Shown here: in pieces, positions 1-12,000 of the stretch
Layout of the letters: every line of letters starts with the position of its first letter
Position numbering within the stretch: the first letter of the stretch is position 1
DNA from: Aaosphaeria pasadenensis
Taxonomy: Eukaryota; Ascomycota; Dothideomycetes; Pleosporales
DNA length: 64,000 nt
Direction: 5' to 3'
NCBI GenBank assembly: GCA_022813625.1
Contig: JAKLMB010000018.1
Span: forward strand, 62,001-126,000
Position numbers and translations under genes: made by a program
Notes under the pieces: model-generated
The model's input: the letters and a program-made list of their open reading frames with translations, nothing else
What the model was told of the DNA's origin: nothing
Databases searched by the model: none

Positions 1-405
1 GGAAATGTCTCTCGCATGCTAGAAGGGCATTCGCCGTCGAAGGCCATTCTCAGAATGGACGTCGCCGCACAAGGTACTTTACCAAACCACGACGAGCCTC
101 AGACCTTCAAGCACACGAATTGGTTCCATCCAGCGCGACTTCGCAGTGCATATATGGTCGATCCAGGTCTTGAATTAAGCCACGACTCCAGCACCTCCCA
201 ATTCATTATCAAGGCTTCAAAAGGTGTTGCTGCGTGGGTTTGGCTTGACCATCCGGCAGGCGTCACATTGAACTTCGACTCGAATGCTTTCTGGCTTCTG
301 GCTGGAGAAGTAAAGAAGGTTGGGTACACTATAAAGAGCGATTCGACGCAAGGAGAGTGGGTATCTGGAGTAACAGTTCGGAGTCTGTGGGACAATACGC
401 ATTGA
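1..405 (+). CDS. beta-mannosidase (GH2), C-terminal fragment
   Basis: The open reading frame enters at base 1 and stops at 403-405, so only the last 134 residues are in the window. The sequence resembles the C-terminal Ig-like domain of fungal beta-mannosidase B (glycoside hydrolase family 2): a segment with FHPARLRSAYMVDPGLEL, then a hydrophobic stretch with FWLLAGEVKKVGYT, and a WVSGVTVRSLWDNT tail. Enzymes of this family remove terminal beta-linked mannose from mannan oligosaccharides; the catalytic glutamates lie upstream of the window. No intron is seen in this part. The family call rests on the tail only, so a related GH2 enzyme is possible. Confidence 0.75.
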   Translation, partial: GNVSRMLEGHSPSKAILRMDVAAQGTLPNHDEPQTFKHTNWFHPARLRSAYMVDPGLELSHDSSTSQFIIKASKGVAAWVWLDHPAGVTLNFDSNAFWLLAGEVKKVGYTIKSDSTQGEWVSGVTVRSLWDNTH

Positions 406-701
406 TGGTAATCTTCGCACCTTCGTACTCAAGTAGCATATCTCAGACGTCGTCTTTTAATTCATATAAAAGAAGAGACACATTCTAAACTTATACAACA
501 ATACTTGGCGTAGGAAGCGAATTCATTTACTGATTGATTCCGTTACTATCCGCTATTTCCTCACTCAGCCTAGTCCCGCTTGATTTAGCGCTGATGGGTG
601 AACCTGCATGTAGTGAAGAGATGATTCATTTCGTTGTCAACTGTTCATATACATTTTAAAGATCAAATTGCGCCAATTGTATTTCATCCAATATCGTAGA
701 T

Positions 702-1725
702 ATGTCGGCACAGAATGCTCCACGTCTCGGATGGATAGGTCTCGGATCGATGGGCCTCGCAATGGCCACGAACATTCAAAAACACTTGAATGAGAAAGAA
801 GCCGCTCCTCTAAGATACTTCAATCGAACTATATCACGAGGTGATGCATTGAAGGAAATCGGCGGTGTACTAGCGGATTCAATTGCGAACTTAACAAGCG
901 AATGCGATATAATCTTCATTTCGGTAATGCCGCGTTATCAACTCCGTTGCCGTTGAGTCTAACAATGCTCTGTAGGTTAGCAATGACGAAGTCGCGAAGA
1001 GCGTCATCAATGACATTCTTGCTAGCGATATAACTTCGCCGAAAATCATTGTCGACACCACCACAGTACATCCCGATACGTCGGCCTCATTATCAGAACA
1101 CGTTCTTTCAGCAAATCAATCCTACGTCGCAGCACCTGTATTCGGCGCGAAACCCGTGGCCGAGGCCGGTCAACTCCTTGTGGCTGTTGCTGGACAAGAC
1201 TCAGCCGTTGAGGCCATCACTCCCTATCTCCAAGGTGTGCTGGCACGCTCAGTCATCCGTGTCGGGACCGATCCATCAAAGGCACTTCTCTTGAAAACTA
1301 CATCGAACTTTTTAACAGCTGGGATGATGTATCTAGTTTCAGAGGCGCACACATTGGCAGAGAAATCGGGGCTTCCAAGTTCGGTGCTGGAGTCGTTGAT
1401 TGAGCAGAATTTTGGCGCGTATGCTGGCGGCGTGAGTAAAAGAATGACCCAAGGCATTTACTTTCCCGCGCAGGGCGAAGGCCCTTATTCAGATCTAGAT
1501 CTCGGGATAAAAGATGTCGGGCACGGCTTGGGTATTGCTCGGGATAACGACATGACTTTGGAGGTTGGCGAATTGAGTATGCGAGCGATGGAGAAGGCCC
1601 GGGAGTATGGCGTGGAACGAGGCCGAAAGCTCGACAGCAGCAGTGTTTATGGCGCTGTAAGGCTGAATGCTGGGCTTGAGTTCGAGAACGACACTGTGAA
1701 ACGTAGAGATGTGGAGAAGAGATAG
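702..1725 (+). CDS. 3-hydroxyisobutyrate dehydrogenase-family oxidoreductase
   Basis: Two exons, 702-922 and 981-1725, give 321 residues; the 58-nt intron ends at GTTAG and restores the frame. The N terminus has a Rossmann dinucleotide-binding loop, GLGSMG at residues 13-18, followed by N24. The middle has the substrate-loop-like APVFGAKPVAEAG. A KxxxN motif with the likely catalytic lysine sits at K179 and N183. The C-terminal helical domain (about 178-321) matches the NAD-binding 11 fold of the beta-hydroxyacid dehydrogenase family. Such enzymes oxidise 3-hydroxy acids or reduce short aldehyde acids with NAD(P). The substrate cannot be told from sequence; glyoxylate or succinic semialdehyde reductase activity is also possible. 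No targeting peptide is apparent. Confidence 0.82.
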
Positions 1726-2629
1726 AAATGCTGTTGTCACATACAATGTAGCATAAGTAATCGGCATAATTTCAGGGCCATGAGTAAGAAAAGTCAGCAT
1801 CTGTTAAAGTATTCAATTCCGCTACACGCAAATCGCTGTGGGAAATGATCTGCTAGCCATGTAGTATTATTACTTGTTGTCTTTCTTCTCTGGACAAAGA
1901 CGCGACCATTATTGATCATGACTGTAGACCGTTAGATTGGCCATCGATGAGCCTCAAGGGGCAGGCAGGCAGGTTGAATTTGGAGGTAGTGTCAGAGGTC
2001 GCGCAATGAACGCCGCCTACTCGTAAGACCACTCATTAGCGACAAATTCCCATATCAGGATCTGATCGGTGTCCGCTCTGAGTTCTCATCCTGCCAAGTG
2101 TTTATTTTTACTCGTATCTAGTAGCGTAAGACCCAGACACGCTGGGGCAGCATCAGCTGTAGACCCATCTCATTTTGCTTTGTTGCATGCGGCGTAGTCT
2201 TTGACGTTCATGTATTCCAAACTGAATGGTTCAAAGAGATGCGTCTGATTTGCGAAAAGAGCCAATTGAAAAGGTACCAGTTGAAATCGATCAAAGAGGT
2301 TCCCATGGATGTAGGTATTGCGGACAATATATGTACACCGAAACATCCGTGTCTTGTCTTGGCAGAGATGGCATTGGTCGGTTTCACCCCTTGCGCCGCC
2401 AACATACTGGCGTTAGGCGCCTGGAAACGCAAAGCCCCTGTCGTATATAAACTCGAGGGCGGTACTGGAGGGGCACAGCACGTCGGACTTTCGTGCCTCA
2501 TCGTGGTTATAAGGAAGAAGGGATTGATCCTGGAGTTACGAGACAACGTTTTCTTTCTTTCCTTTATAACTATTCGTCTAGTCGTAATCTGCATTGCTCT
2601 TTCACTCTTTTTCTACAACAACACCAATC
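1726..2629. other. intergenic, no gene seen
   Basis: About 0.9 kb between two plus-strand genes. Frames open here (for example 2208-2594 minus and 2239-2805 plus) but show no recognisable protein and overlap the next gene. A TATA-like TATATAA lies at 2444-2450, about 180 bp before the next start codon, and could belong to its promoter. Confidence 0.5.
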
Positions 2630-3836
2630 ATGAGACTTTTCGCAGCAACTGCAGTATTACCTTTCACCAGTGCTTTCGTTCCTGTGCTATCCGATCATCA
2701 AGATGTCTTGAAACCAGGAAAGACTGGAATCGCTCCCGCGATAGGACTTCACTTGACTTCATCATATGCCATCGCTACTCTTCGGCACAAAAATGGCACA
2801 ATTGAGACCTTGGCAAGGGTACGATCGTCCTTCCTCTTCGCAGATCCAACAATACTGACATTTGCTTAGGTCAAAGGAAACGCACAATATGTAGATCAAA
2901 TGGCCTTCTGGTCAGACTTCTCCCTTAGGCGGAATTGGTAGGTATCTCTACCCCGAACACCCATTCAGTGCGCTAACTAGGAGAAGTGAGTCTGAGTCTC
3001 AGGCGATCCTTTGCACGATGGAGGACGCGCAAAGATTTGCGAATAAAGCCCAAGGGCGAGCAGCGACAGTAGCCGTGAAGCGATTTGCTACACTCCTTAG
3101 CGACGTCAAGAACGTGGTTGAAGCTAAGCTCAGGCAAGAGGTTAAATTCGTTTATCCTGTCATGCCGGTATTGGCAGTCATGGAGGAAGACGACCTGCGC
3201 GATGCGCTCAGATACGCGGGACTCGTCTGGTCATCCCCAAATGGAATCTCACCATACTACGAGACAACCGGAGCATATGCCGGCATGGGCCATGGACTCT
3301 GCGCGTCATTCCATAACATTCCGGACTGTAAGAAAGAAGAATCGACAATGCAGTTGGAGCATGTGTTATTCCTCAACTTCGACAACTCTTCATTCAGCGC
3401 CGTACTACACCCGATGCAGGCCTTGAACCGCGTGCGACCCAACGTGTATATCACGGAACCAAATCTCGGATGGTGGAGCCTCGCCATCGACCAGAGTGTG
3501 AGAACCAAGCAATTGGCCCAAATAGAGTCTGTTATCAACGATGTGGTCACTCCACTCAGAGTCATACCAAGCAAGATTATCTTATTGGGTGACCACGCCC
3601 ATAGATGTGAATACCACGGATTGATAAAGAGAGCATTGTGGCGCTCACTCAACTTCGATGCGTCCTCGCTTTTGGAGGCAAATGATGGAATTGACAGTGC
3701 TCTTTTGGCTGCGAATGGCGCAGCAGAACTGGCGTTCCGGATGGAGAACGCAGAAATTGCACAAACGGCTGACTTTGATGGTCCATCAACGCGAGAGCAG
3801 CAAGGTCTCGCCGAGGAGGAGGTGTTGGAGTTGTAA
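2630..3836 (+). CDS. actin/Hsp70-like ATPase-fold protein
   Basis: Three exons, 2630-2818, 2870-2937 and 2981-3836, give 370 residues. The start at 2630 was chosen because it places a hydrophobic, signal-like segment (MRLFAATAVLPFTSAFVPVL) at the N terminus. The C-terminal half shows features of actin-like ATPase domain proteins common in filamentous fungi: a VVTPLRVIPSKIILLGDHAH segment resembling the adenosine motif of the Hsp70 fold, then a conserved DSALLAANGAAELAFRME. A canonical phosphate-1 loop was not clearly found, so ATP binding is unproven. The second intron is only 43 nt, and its CTAAC branch site nearly touches the TAG acceptor. Function unknown. Confidence 0.65.
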
Positions 3837-4077
3837 TTTTGATCGTGATTTTCGGCCTGTTCTAAATACCTTCTCTTATTGATACCCCAATACTAGCTCT
3901 CAGTTCTTTGATCAAATTCTTCTACGCTCATTTGCACTGATACTTGCGCTTGGCCGACTCGATCAGCGCCCGTCATTGAATGATTACAATTGAGGCTAGG
4001 GCCTTCCTTTTGAACAGGAGCGTCCTGAATAACACGTGGCGGATAGACGTGTCGGCTTTCCGAATGGCTTACACAGT

Positions 4078-4272
4078 TCAAATGTATCTGAACATATTGT
4101 TGCGCACGCTACGTTTCATGGAGACTGGCTGGCCATCCTCCAGTTCGACGCCAGCCTCGCCACCATCACCTGCGAGACCCTTCATCTTCAGCTCTAGCTC
4201 TTTGTCTAATTCCGACTGTGTCTTCTTTTTGGTTGGTGTTTTCTCTGTGGCATCTAATTTGGTATCGGTAGG
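4078..4272 (-). CDS. small conserved-looking protein, terminal exon
   Basis: A minus-strand exon of 65 codons begins after a TTCGTAG acceptor (acceptor dinucleotide at 4273-4274) and ends with TGA at 4078-4080. It encodes a lysine- and glutamate-rich start (KTPTKKKTQSELDKELELK), then KGLAGDGGEAGVELEDGQP, then SMKRSVRNNMFRYI at the C terminus. The composition and the tidy basic ending look like a real protein rather than a shadow frame. The first exon is not settled: a strong GTAAGAG donor exists at 4417-4422, and ATGs exist near 4413-4415, 4470 and 4525, but no choice gave a convincing join in frame. It lies head to head with CDC5, so the two may share a promoter. I do not recognise the family. 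Confidence 0.5.
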   Translation of the reverse strand, partial: PTDTKLDATEKTPTKKKTQSELDKELELKMKGLAGDGGEAGVELEDGQPVSMKRSVRNNMFRYI

Positions 4273-4778
4273 CTACGAACGTGAGTAAACTACAGTTACC
4301 GAGTGATGACTCGTGGATAGAAACCATTCATACTTTTACAGTCTCCGAAGAAGATTTCTTAACCCCTTCAGTTGTATTTGACGAGTATCGCAGGTGGTTG
4401 ATAGGCTGTAGACATCTCTTACCAGGATTGCGACTTCTTTCCTGGAAGTGAAATTGACGCAGATAACACCTTGGTTTAAACATAGTGCAGATGACTATAT
4501 TCTTCAATTATCATTACCATCCTGTAACTGTGGGTTTAGTTGTGCGGTTTAAGTAGAGTTTGTAAATGGTAGCTACGTCAAGGTGACCTGCACGCGTCGT
4601 GGTGCAGCTTATCTAATCACGCGCTAAGACTTTCACGAGAATTGTCGAACTTCGCCATCTCCTTGTTCCAACGCCGACAACAACGCGCCCTTCATTCGGT
4701 TCGCCCTCCAACTTTCTAGAGAGCTCGATTCTCTAGTATTCCGATCAACCCAAAAATCTTCCCGCGATCCGAATCACC
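4273..4778. promoter_or_regulatory. divergent promoter region, small gene and CDC5
   Basis: About 500 bp between the small minus-strand exon and the Cdc5 start. It probably holds the 5' exon or exons of the small gene plus both promoters. The last 150 bp before 4779 are pyrimidine-rich on the plus strand, as is usual before fungal start codons. Confidence 0.4.
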
Positions 4779-7183
4779 ATGGTGGTAACCAAGGCTGGAC
4801 AGTGGTCGAACGTCGAGGACGAGGTTCTCAAGGCCGCCATCTCGAAGTATGGGTTAAATCAATGGGCGCGTTGCGCATCGCTCATCGCGAAGAAAACTGC
4901 GAAACAATGCAAAGCGCGATGGAGCGAATGGTTAGATCCATCGATCAAGAAGACGGAGTGGTCGAGGGAGGACGATGAGAAGCTCCTGACGATGGCAAAA
5001 CTCTTGCCCACGCAATGGAGAACGATCGCGCCGATCGTTGGACGAACCGCAACACAATGTCTCGAACGATACCAAAAGCTGTTGGACGAGCAGGAGGCGC
5101 GGGAGAGTGGGGATCTTGGACTAGCAGGGCCTGATGGTGGAGAGGCCGCGGCGCCTACAGCGGAAGATGTCCGTCGCTTGCGCTCAGGAGAAGTAGATGC
5201 ATACGCAGAAAGCAGGCCAGCCAGACCTGATGCAATCGATATGGATGAGGAAGATAAGGAGATGCTTTCAGAAGCCCGAGCAAGATTGGCGAACGTCAGC
5301 GGCAAGAAGGTATGCTGGCATTAAATCCCAAATCATGAAGCGCGAAATGTAAACTAATATGAACGCAGGCGAAAAGAAAGGCTCGCGAAAGGCAATTGGA
5401 AGAATCTCGACGACTTGCACAACTCCAGAAGCGCCGTGAGCTGAAAGCAGCAGGCATCAACACCAAAATCGCACCGAAGAAAGGCAACCACATCGATTAT
5501 AACGCCGACGTACCGCTCGAGAAAGAAGTTCCTGCAGGTTTCTTTGATACACTGGATGAACTTGAACAGAACGAACGCCAACGGGCAGCTTTCGACCCAA
5601 GAAAGCAGCAGCTTGCCAACAAAAGGAAGGCCGACCAGCAAGAAGAAGGAGGGGACTCAAAGCGAAAGAAGGACAACGACAAATCTGGGGGTCTGGCGGC
5701 ATCATATGCGAAGGCTGCGCAAGCTCAGCGGATACGTGAAGCCGAGCAGAGCAGCAAGCGACGGGCTCTAGTTTTGCCCAGCCCACAAGTTGGAGAGGCG
5801 GAGTTAGAAGATATTGTTAAGATGGGCATGGCAGGCGAACGTGCCATTGGTGGCATTGACAGTGACAATATGGCTACGCAAGGACTAGTGGGTAGCTACT
5901 CAGGCATTGTCCAGAATACCCCGATCCGCACACCGATGGCGCCAAAGGAGGAGGACACAATCGCGAACGAGGTGCGGAACGCACGATTGAGGACGGAGAC
6001 CCAGTCAGCATTACTTGGGGGTGATAACCCAGATCTCCAAGAGGACGATGGGCCTCCTGCGTTGCCTGGTTCTGGCTTGAGGCATCAAATCGTGACACCT
6101 AATCCTATGGCCACCCCATACCGACAGGCTAATGGTGTAGGCGCAACTCCCCAGCATCAAGGACCTGGCGCCACCCCCATGCGAACTCCTCGGGACAATC
6201 TACGTCTAAATGATGCTGGTGAAATGCAGCTTGTCGGACAGACTCCACGTGACGTCAAGTTGAGGGAGAATGCTTCGCGCCAGAATCTCCGTGGCAAGCT
6301 CGCATCGCTACCTAAACCCAAGGAGACCGACTGGGAATTCGAGCTTCCAGAAGAGCAAGAGGAAGGAAAGGCTGTTGAGGTGAGTGAGGAAGATGCTGGA
6401 GAGCGAGACCGACGAAATCGAGAGCTGCAACAGGCAGCAGAGCGGGCGGAATTCGGCAGGCAAACACAGGTCATACAACGATTCCTCCCCAGACCATCCA
6501 TGGTGGACATTGATGCCTTGATGAAGAGGGCACTGGCCATAGAAGACCCAGTTGAACGAGCGGTTGAGACCGAGATGGCACTCCTCATCACCAACGATCT
6601 TCACAAATTCGGAGGCGGAAAGGTCCATGGACAGGTGCAACCGATCGTAAAATACAGCGACGAGGCATTAAGAAACGCCCGGATGGAGCTTGCCCTCGAG
6701 GTCTCGGTTATTAGCAAACAACAGAAGACTGCTTGGGAATCTGAGGTCGACCGTGCCTGGACTAACCTGCATGGAAACTCGATACTTCCTGGCCTGGGCG
6801 GATACGAGGAAGATGAAATTGACGAACATCAACTCATGTTGGAGGCATTCGACAACGCCGAAGACAGGATGACCGAGACTGCCGAGCAAGCCAACAAGAT
6901 CGCTAAAAGGCTTACCTTGCACTTCGGCGGATACCAAAAACGGTCCACCCTCCTCAAGCAGAAAATCCTCGACGCATCTGCTGCGCTCGAAAAGGCACGA
7001 ATAGAGGTGGACTCGGGCAGGACAATGCAGTACTCGCAGCAAACGGCAATCAGCAGGCGCCTAGAGGGCCTACGAGACGAGGTCGCCTTCGTGAGCCGCA
7101 GAGAACGAGAGGCCCAGGAACTGTATCGGGCGCGAAAGGAGGAGCTGGACAACCTTCAGGATCCTATTAACGGGGTTTCATAG
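4779..7183 (+). CDS. cdc5: pre-mRNA-splicing factor Cdc5/Cef1
   Basis: Two exons, 4779-5309 and 5369-7183, give 781 residues. Two tandem Myb/SANT repeats occupy about residues 5-105: the first contains GQWSNVEDEVLKAAISKYG and AKQCKARWSEWLDP, the second TEWSREDDEKLL and TATQCLERYQKLLD. After them come the charged linker LKAAGINTKIAPKKGNHIDY, a TP-rich central region with repeated (M/I)xTPx motifs (about 290-450), and a C-terminal coiled-coil part that ends near residue 781. This is the normal architecture and length for Cdc5L/Cef1, a core subunit of the Prp19 (NineTeen) complex needed for spliceosome activation. The single intron falls just after the Myb region. The call is secure. Confidence 0.95.
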
Positions 7184-9031
7184 TCAAAATCTGTCGACTA
7201 TCTTCGTTCGGGTTCCTTTGTTTTTTCAGATATTGTATAAAGACCACTTTGCATGAGCTGCAGGATTAGCAGGCTCTATTTTCCTTTTTTCCCTCAACAT
7301 CTGCAACTGCACCATTTTTGCATGGGACACGGCGTAACCAGGTGTACTCTGTATGATGATATAAAAAAATTGCGTCTCCTTGAGTTGGAGCCCGGCTGGA
7401 GGAAGGGGACAATGTGTATCGAAACCATTCTAGGATAATACTCTTTAACCAAATGAGAGATTCATGTGTGCTAACTACCTATGTACGAGATCCCCTCTGT
7501 CGGAGCTGAACCCGCACCTATACGCGTGATCTTGACTTTCGAGCTGCCCTTATTGGAAATACAGGCGCTTAGGCAGTGTACTGTACCTAAATGCTCCGCA
7601 GTTGCTCCGTACGTACTTGAAGAATGTTGGTCACACGTCCCTCCGTCCACTATGATGGGATGAGACAAGCTGCCTGAGAAAGCGGGGGGACAAGGCAAGG
7701 ATCACGACACGGATTGGGTTGCACAGATAGCATAACGAAGGTTTGCTCCGTCCCCTTGCCAACTGTCAACCGTAGAAAGTAGGTAACTACCGAAACCCTG
7801 CTTCTTTCGGAGAGGGGTATCTTGGGTTTTTGTACGGAGTGTGTAGGGTAGGGTAGGGTAGGGTAGGGTAGGGTAGGGCAGGCCCCATACCAGGAGACCA
7901 CTCTCGAGGCTGGCCCCATCTCTCCCCCCCATCCCCACGAGGGAGCAGGCAGGGCGAGCAGGGCGAGCAGCGAAGAAAACGTGGGGCCCACGTTATTCCA
8001 AGAAGTCGGGAGAACTGCTGCACAACAGTTTTTTGGCGTTTGGGCGTTTAGCTTGTCTTATGGCGTGCACACGGCGGATAGGACGTTCACGGGATGTAAT
8101 AGGGTGGAGAGGAGAGATGGGCACGATGGGGTCATGCTTGCTTATTTCTGCAAGACAGGTTTACAAGTACAATAGTTACGAGGAGTAAAGATGGACGGGT
8201 GGATGCCTGAGGCCAGGATGCAGCGGTGGTTGGTTGTGACGTAGTTTGCTTATGTTGGTGTGTCGTCAAGGATGATATTGCTCCAAGGAGGAAAAGAGGT
8301 TATCGTCCAGAATGGCGGTATTTCTGCTTCCCTTCAGGTAAATACAATATCGACATATGGATAGAGCACGGAGTAGCGACCACGAATTGGTGATCATTCT
8401 GGCAGCCTGGCTGGCCGGCAAGGAGTGCGTCATGTCGAGTACGAATACAAGGGAGTCCCGTATAGGTGTTAGCTGTTTAAGCGACCGAGTCCGCGTCTGT
8501 GGGCCGTGGGCCGTTCAATAGACTATCGACTGCGGGTGATTCTGGACTGATTCACTCGGTTGGGGGACGAATGGTGGACGACTGGAGGACGACTACTCGT
8601 ACCTGTACCTTTGGTAGTCGTAGATAGTATGGCGTGGACTCTTCGTATGTGGACTGTGTGAACTGTGGATGGCCTACGCCTATTCCTACTGGTACTTCTA
8701 CTTGTACTTGTACTCCTACTAATTACTCCGTACCGTCTAGTTACGCAGTGCAGGGGACTTCGGCTCAGAACCGACAACTTCCCTCCCCTTCCTCTCCTCT
8801 TCCCTTTCCCTTCAACTTCCATTGACATACCAACCACTGCTCCGTGTACTCGACTCAACCTCAAATCAAGAAGCTATTCATCTCTCAATTTTCCGTCCAC
8901 CTTCCCCGACACCCGCTCACCTCCCTTCCTCCCTTGCGCATCGACCTCGATCCCTCCCCCGCGTCCTGCTCCATTCCCCGCCCCCAATATCTCCGCGCGC
9001 CGCATGTACAGCTGCTGCTGATTGAAGTGCC
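7184..9031. other. intergenic with simple repeats
   Basis: About 1.85 kb with no supported gene. It holds a (TAGGG)7 array at 7844-7878 and, near 8680-8725, a run of imperfect TACTNN hexamers. From about 8770 the plus strand becomes pyrimidine-rich, consistent with the leader of the WD40 gene that follows. Confidence 0.6.
7844..7878 (+). repeat. (TAGGG)7 pentanucleotide array
   Basis: Seven perfect copies of TAGGG, read directly. The unit is one T shorter than the usual fungal telomere repeat TTAGGG. Each unit carries a GGG run with 2-nt spacers, so the plus strand could form a G-quadruplex. Confidence 0.97.
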
Positions 9032-12000
9032 ATGGGGCGCAACGCGCGAAAGCGTATCTCATACGGTTCGTACCTCTCTATCCTTATTCCTTCATTGCTT
9101 TCGCATTGATGTGTTCTTGTTGCTACTATTCTTCCGGCTCCGAAAGACTGACCATGGTGCTCTCCGTATAGTCCTCCCACTCGCGAATTCTGCCGGCGGA
9201 CATCGACTGGGCGTCAATGGGTTGGCCGTAGACCCTATCAACTCCATACTGTAAGGAAGGGCCGCCAATGGTGTTGACTAACACGATCGCTGACTGGGTG
9301 ATAGCTATTCGGGAGGTCGAGATGGCGTGGTGTGTACATGGGACTTGCATCTAGACCTAAGCTCCAAAACCGACGAACGAGACCCATTCGCCGACAGCAG
9401 CGCACCCGACTACAAGCCACCTCCGACGCAATTTCGCCAGCAAGTTCAAGCCCATACTCATTGGATCAATGACATCGTCCTTGCGCAGAGCAATCAAGCT
9501 CTTGTCTCGGCATCCTCAGATATCACCGTAAAAATATGGCGACCCGCAGCCGAAGACGTCCTGCCTCCCCAGACTATAGGCCTGCACACAGACTATGTCA
9601 AGCGCGTAGCATCTCCTGGTCTACACGAGAACTGGGTGGCTTCTGGAGGATTGGATCATAAGATTTGCCTATGGGATCTTAATGGAGCTGGGCAGAAGCT
9701 TCAAATAGCTGTTGGAGAGGACGAGACCACCGCCAAGGGATCCGTTTACGCTCTTGCAGCTACCCCTTCCATCATTGCAAGTGGTGGTCCGGAGAGTATC
9801 GTGCGTGTGTGGGATTCACGAACAGGCAAGCGCATCACCAAATTCGTCGGACACACAGACAATGTGCGGGACGTACTGATCACCCAGGATGGAGATACCA
9901 TCATGACCGCTTCTTCCGACCAGACCGTCAAGGTCTGGTCCATGACGGCGGGAAGATGCATGCACACCCTGACGATGCACAACGACAGTGTCTGGTCTCT
10001 GCATTCGGACCACCCCCAACTATCCGTTTTCTATTCCTCGGACCGCTCTGGTATTGTCGCAAAGAGCGATGTGCGCAATTGTGTTGAGATGGACGAGGGA
10101 GTGTCCGTTGCAGTATGTCAAGAGCACGAGGGTGTGAACAACGTAATTCAGGCTGGCGATTATGTCTGGACGGCAACGTCGAGTTCCAGTATCAATCGAT
10201 GGAGTGACGTCGAAACCGCCGCAGAAGTCGATCTACCAGAGTCCTACAGATGGCACAGGTCCAGTGTGTCTGCCAACAGGTCTCGCTATCCTTCCCCTCC
10301 AGCAGCAAGCCCTCCTACCACTGGAACAACACCGAAAATTCCATTCAAAGCGTTATTGCGAATGTCAAACACGGCACCATTCCCGCAACTTTTCGCCAAA
10401 GATGCAGAGGCATCGACTGTGTACTCTGTCGCAAGCGCACGGAAGCCGTCTGAGGTGCTCACAGAAGCAGATGCAGGCGTCGTGGTTCCCTGTCGAGATC
10501 TTCCTGATTTCTCGATTGAGGGCCAGAATGGATTAATCAAACATGTTCTCCTCAATGACCGGAGAAGAGTGTTAACTCTGGATACCGCTGGCGAGGTCAT
10601 GCTTTGGGATCTTGTCCAGGTAAGTTGTTTCTTGCATGTCGCGCGTAATCATGACTGACAAATTACAGTGCGTCCCTGTTAGATCATTTGGCAAGCGGCA
10701 TCTTGAAGATGTTGTCCCCGAAGTAAACACTCGCGAGACTGTTTCACATTGGTGCGGCGTGGACACAAGAACAGGCAGCTTGACATGCGTGCTGGAGGAG
10801 AACTACTGCTTCGATGCCGAAATGTACGCCGACGAGCTCGAGCTCGAGGAGCAAATCGACTTCCGGGAAGATCAAAGAAGTACGTGGCCTCGAAATCCTC
10901 GTGATCACTTCGTATTGTGTATCGAGGCTCCCAAATCTCGAAAGATGCTGACATTGACCAGTAAACCTCGGAAAATGGATACTGCGGTACTTGTTTTCGA
11001 ATCTCATAGACGAAGAGATTAAGAGAGACGAAGACTTCCGCAACAAGATAATAGAAGAGAAAGCAAATAACACACGTGCAGAACCTCCATCTAGTATTCA
11101 GATCCCGGAGACCCGAATCAATGGCTGGGGTGATGTTACTTCTGGCCCAACTTCTGGATCCACAATTCGTGCGAACAACGGCTTCCAAATGCCTACTACT
11201 CCGGGAATGGCTATCGGGCTCGCAACCCCAGGACTGCCTACAAGTGCTGGTCATGGTACTCAACCTCTGAATGCCCTTCTTACACCAACGAGTGAGGAAG
11301 GCTCGAACCTAGAGAAGTCCAAGACACAACAGAGTCAAAATGCCAGAACTAGTGGTGATTACTTTTCCGCAGCACCCAACGTCAACGGCAATGGTAAGAC
11401 AGCCGCTTCCACGGAAACGTCATCGGAATCCGCGGCAGAGGCAGCAGCGCCATCTCCCTCTGAGGAGACGCCCACGACCAAGAAGAGCAAAGGACTTTTT
11501 TCGAAGAAATTCAACATGTCTCTCAACATGAAGAAGTTTGGCGCCACCACTGCCGCCCCTGAGGTTGCTAAACCGGCCGCTGTCGATGAGAAAGCCGAAG
11601 ACAGTGATTCGAGATCCAGCAAGACGGACGAGAAAGCCTTCGAGGACAACTTTTGGGGTGCTCTTCAAAAGATTCGCCAGGGTTACGAGGAACAGCTCAG
11701 CCTGGGAGCTACAACCGTCGGCACTGCTATCGCGCCTAGTCTGCCAAACGAGACCCCAGTTATCAAACCGCCGGCGTCGACAACCATTCTCATCCAGGAG
11801 GATCGACCCGATTCTGGTGGTGTTGCAGATCTCTTCGAAGGCAAAGTTGGTTCCTTGGGTCAGCAAGCTGACCTAATTGAGAAAGCTGCTCCAGTCTGGC
11901 TGGCAGACGTTTTGCTCCGGGTACGCAGGCCCACTACACCCCTTGAGAATTGGTGCTAATCCATTGCTTACAGAATCAAATACCTCTCAAGGACATCGTC

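Noticed and set aside
7839..7880. Chromosome end or true telomere at the TAGGG array
   Set aside because: The unit is a pentamer, only seven copies long, and conserved genes lie on both sides.
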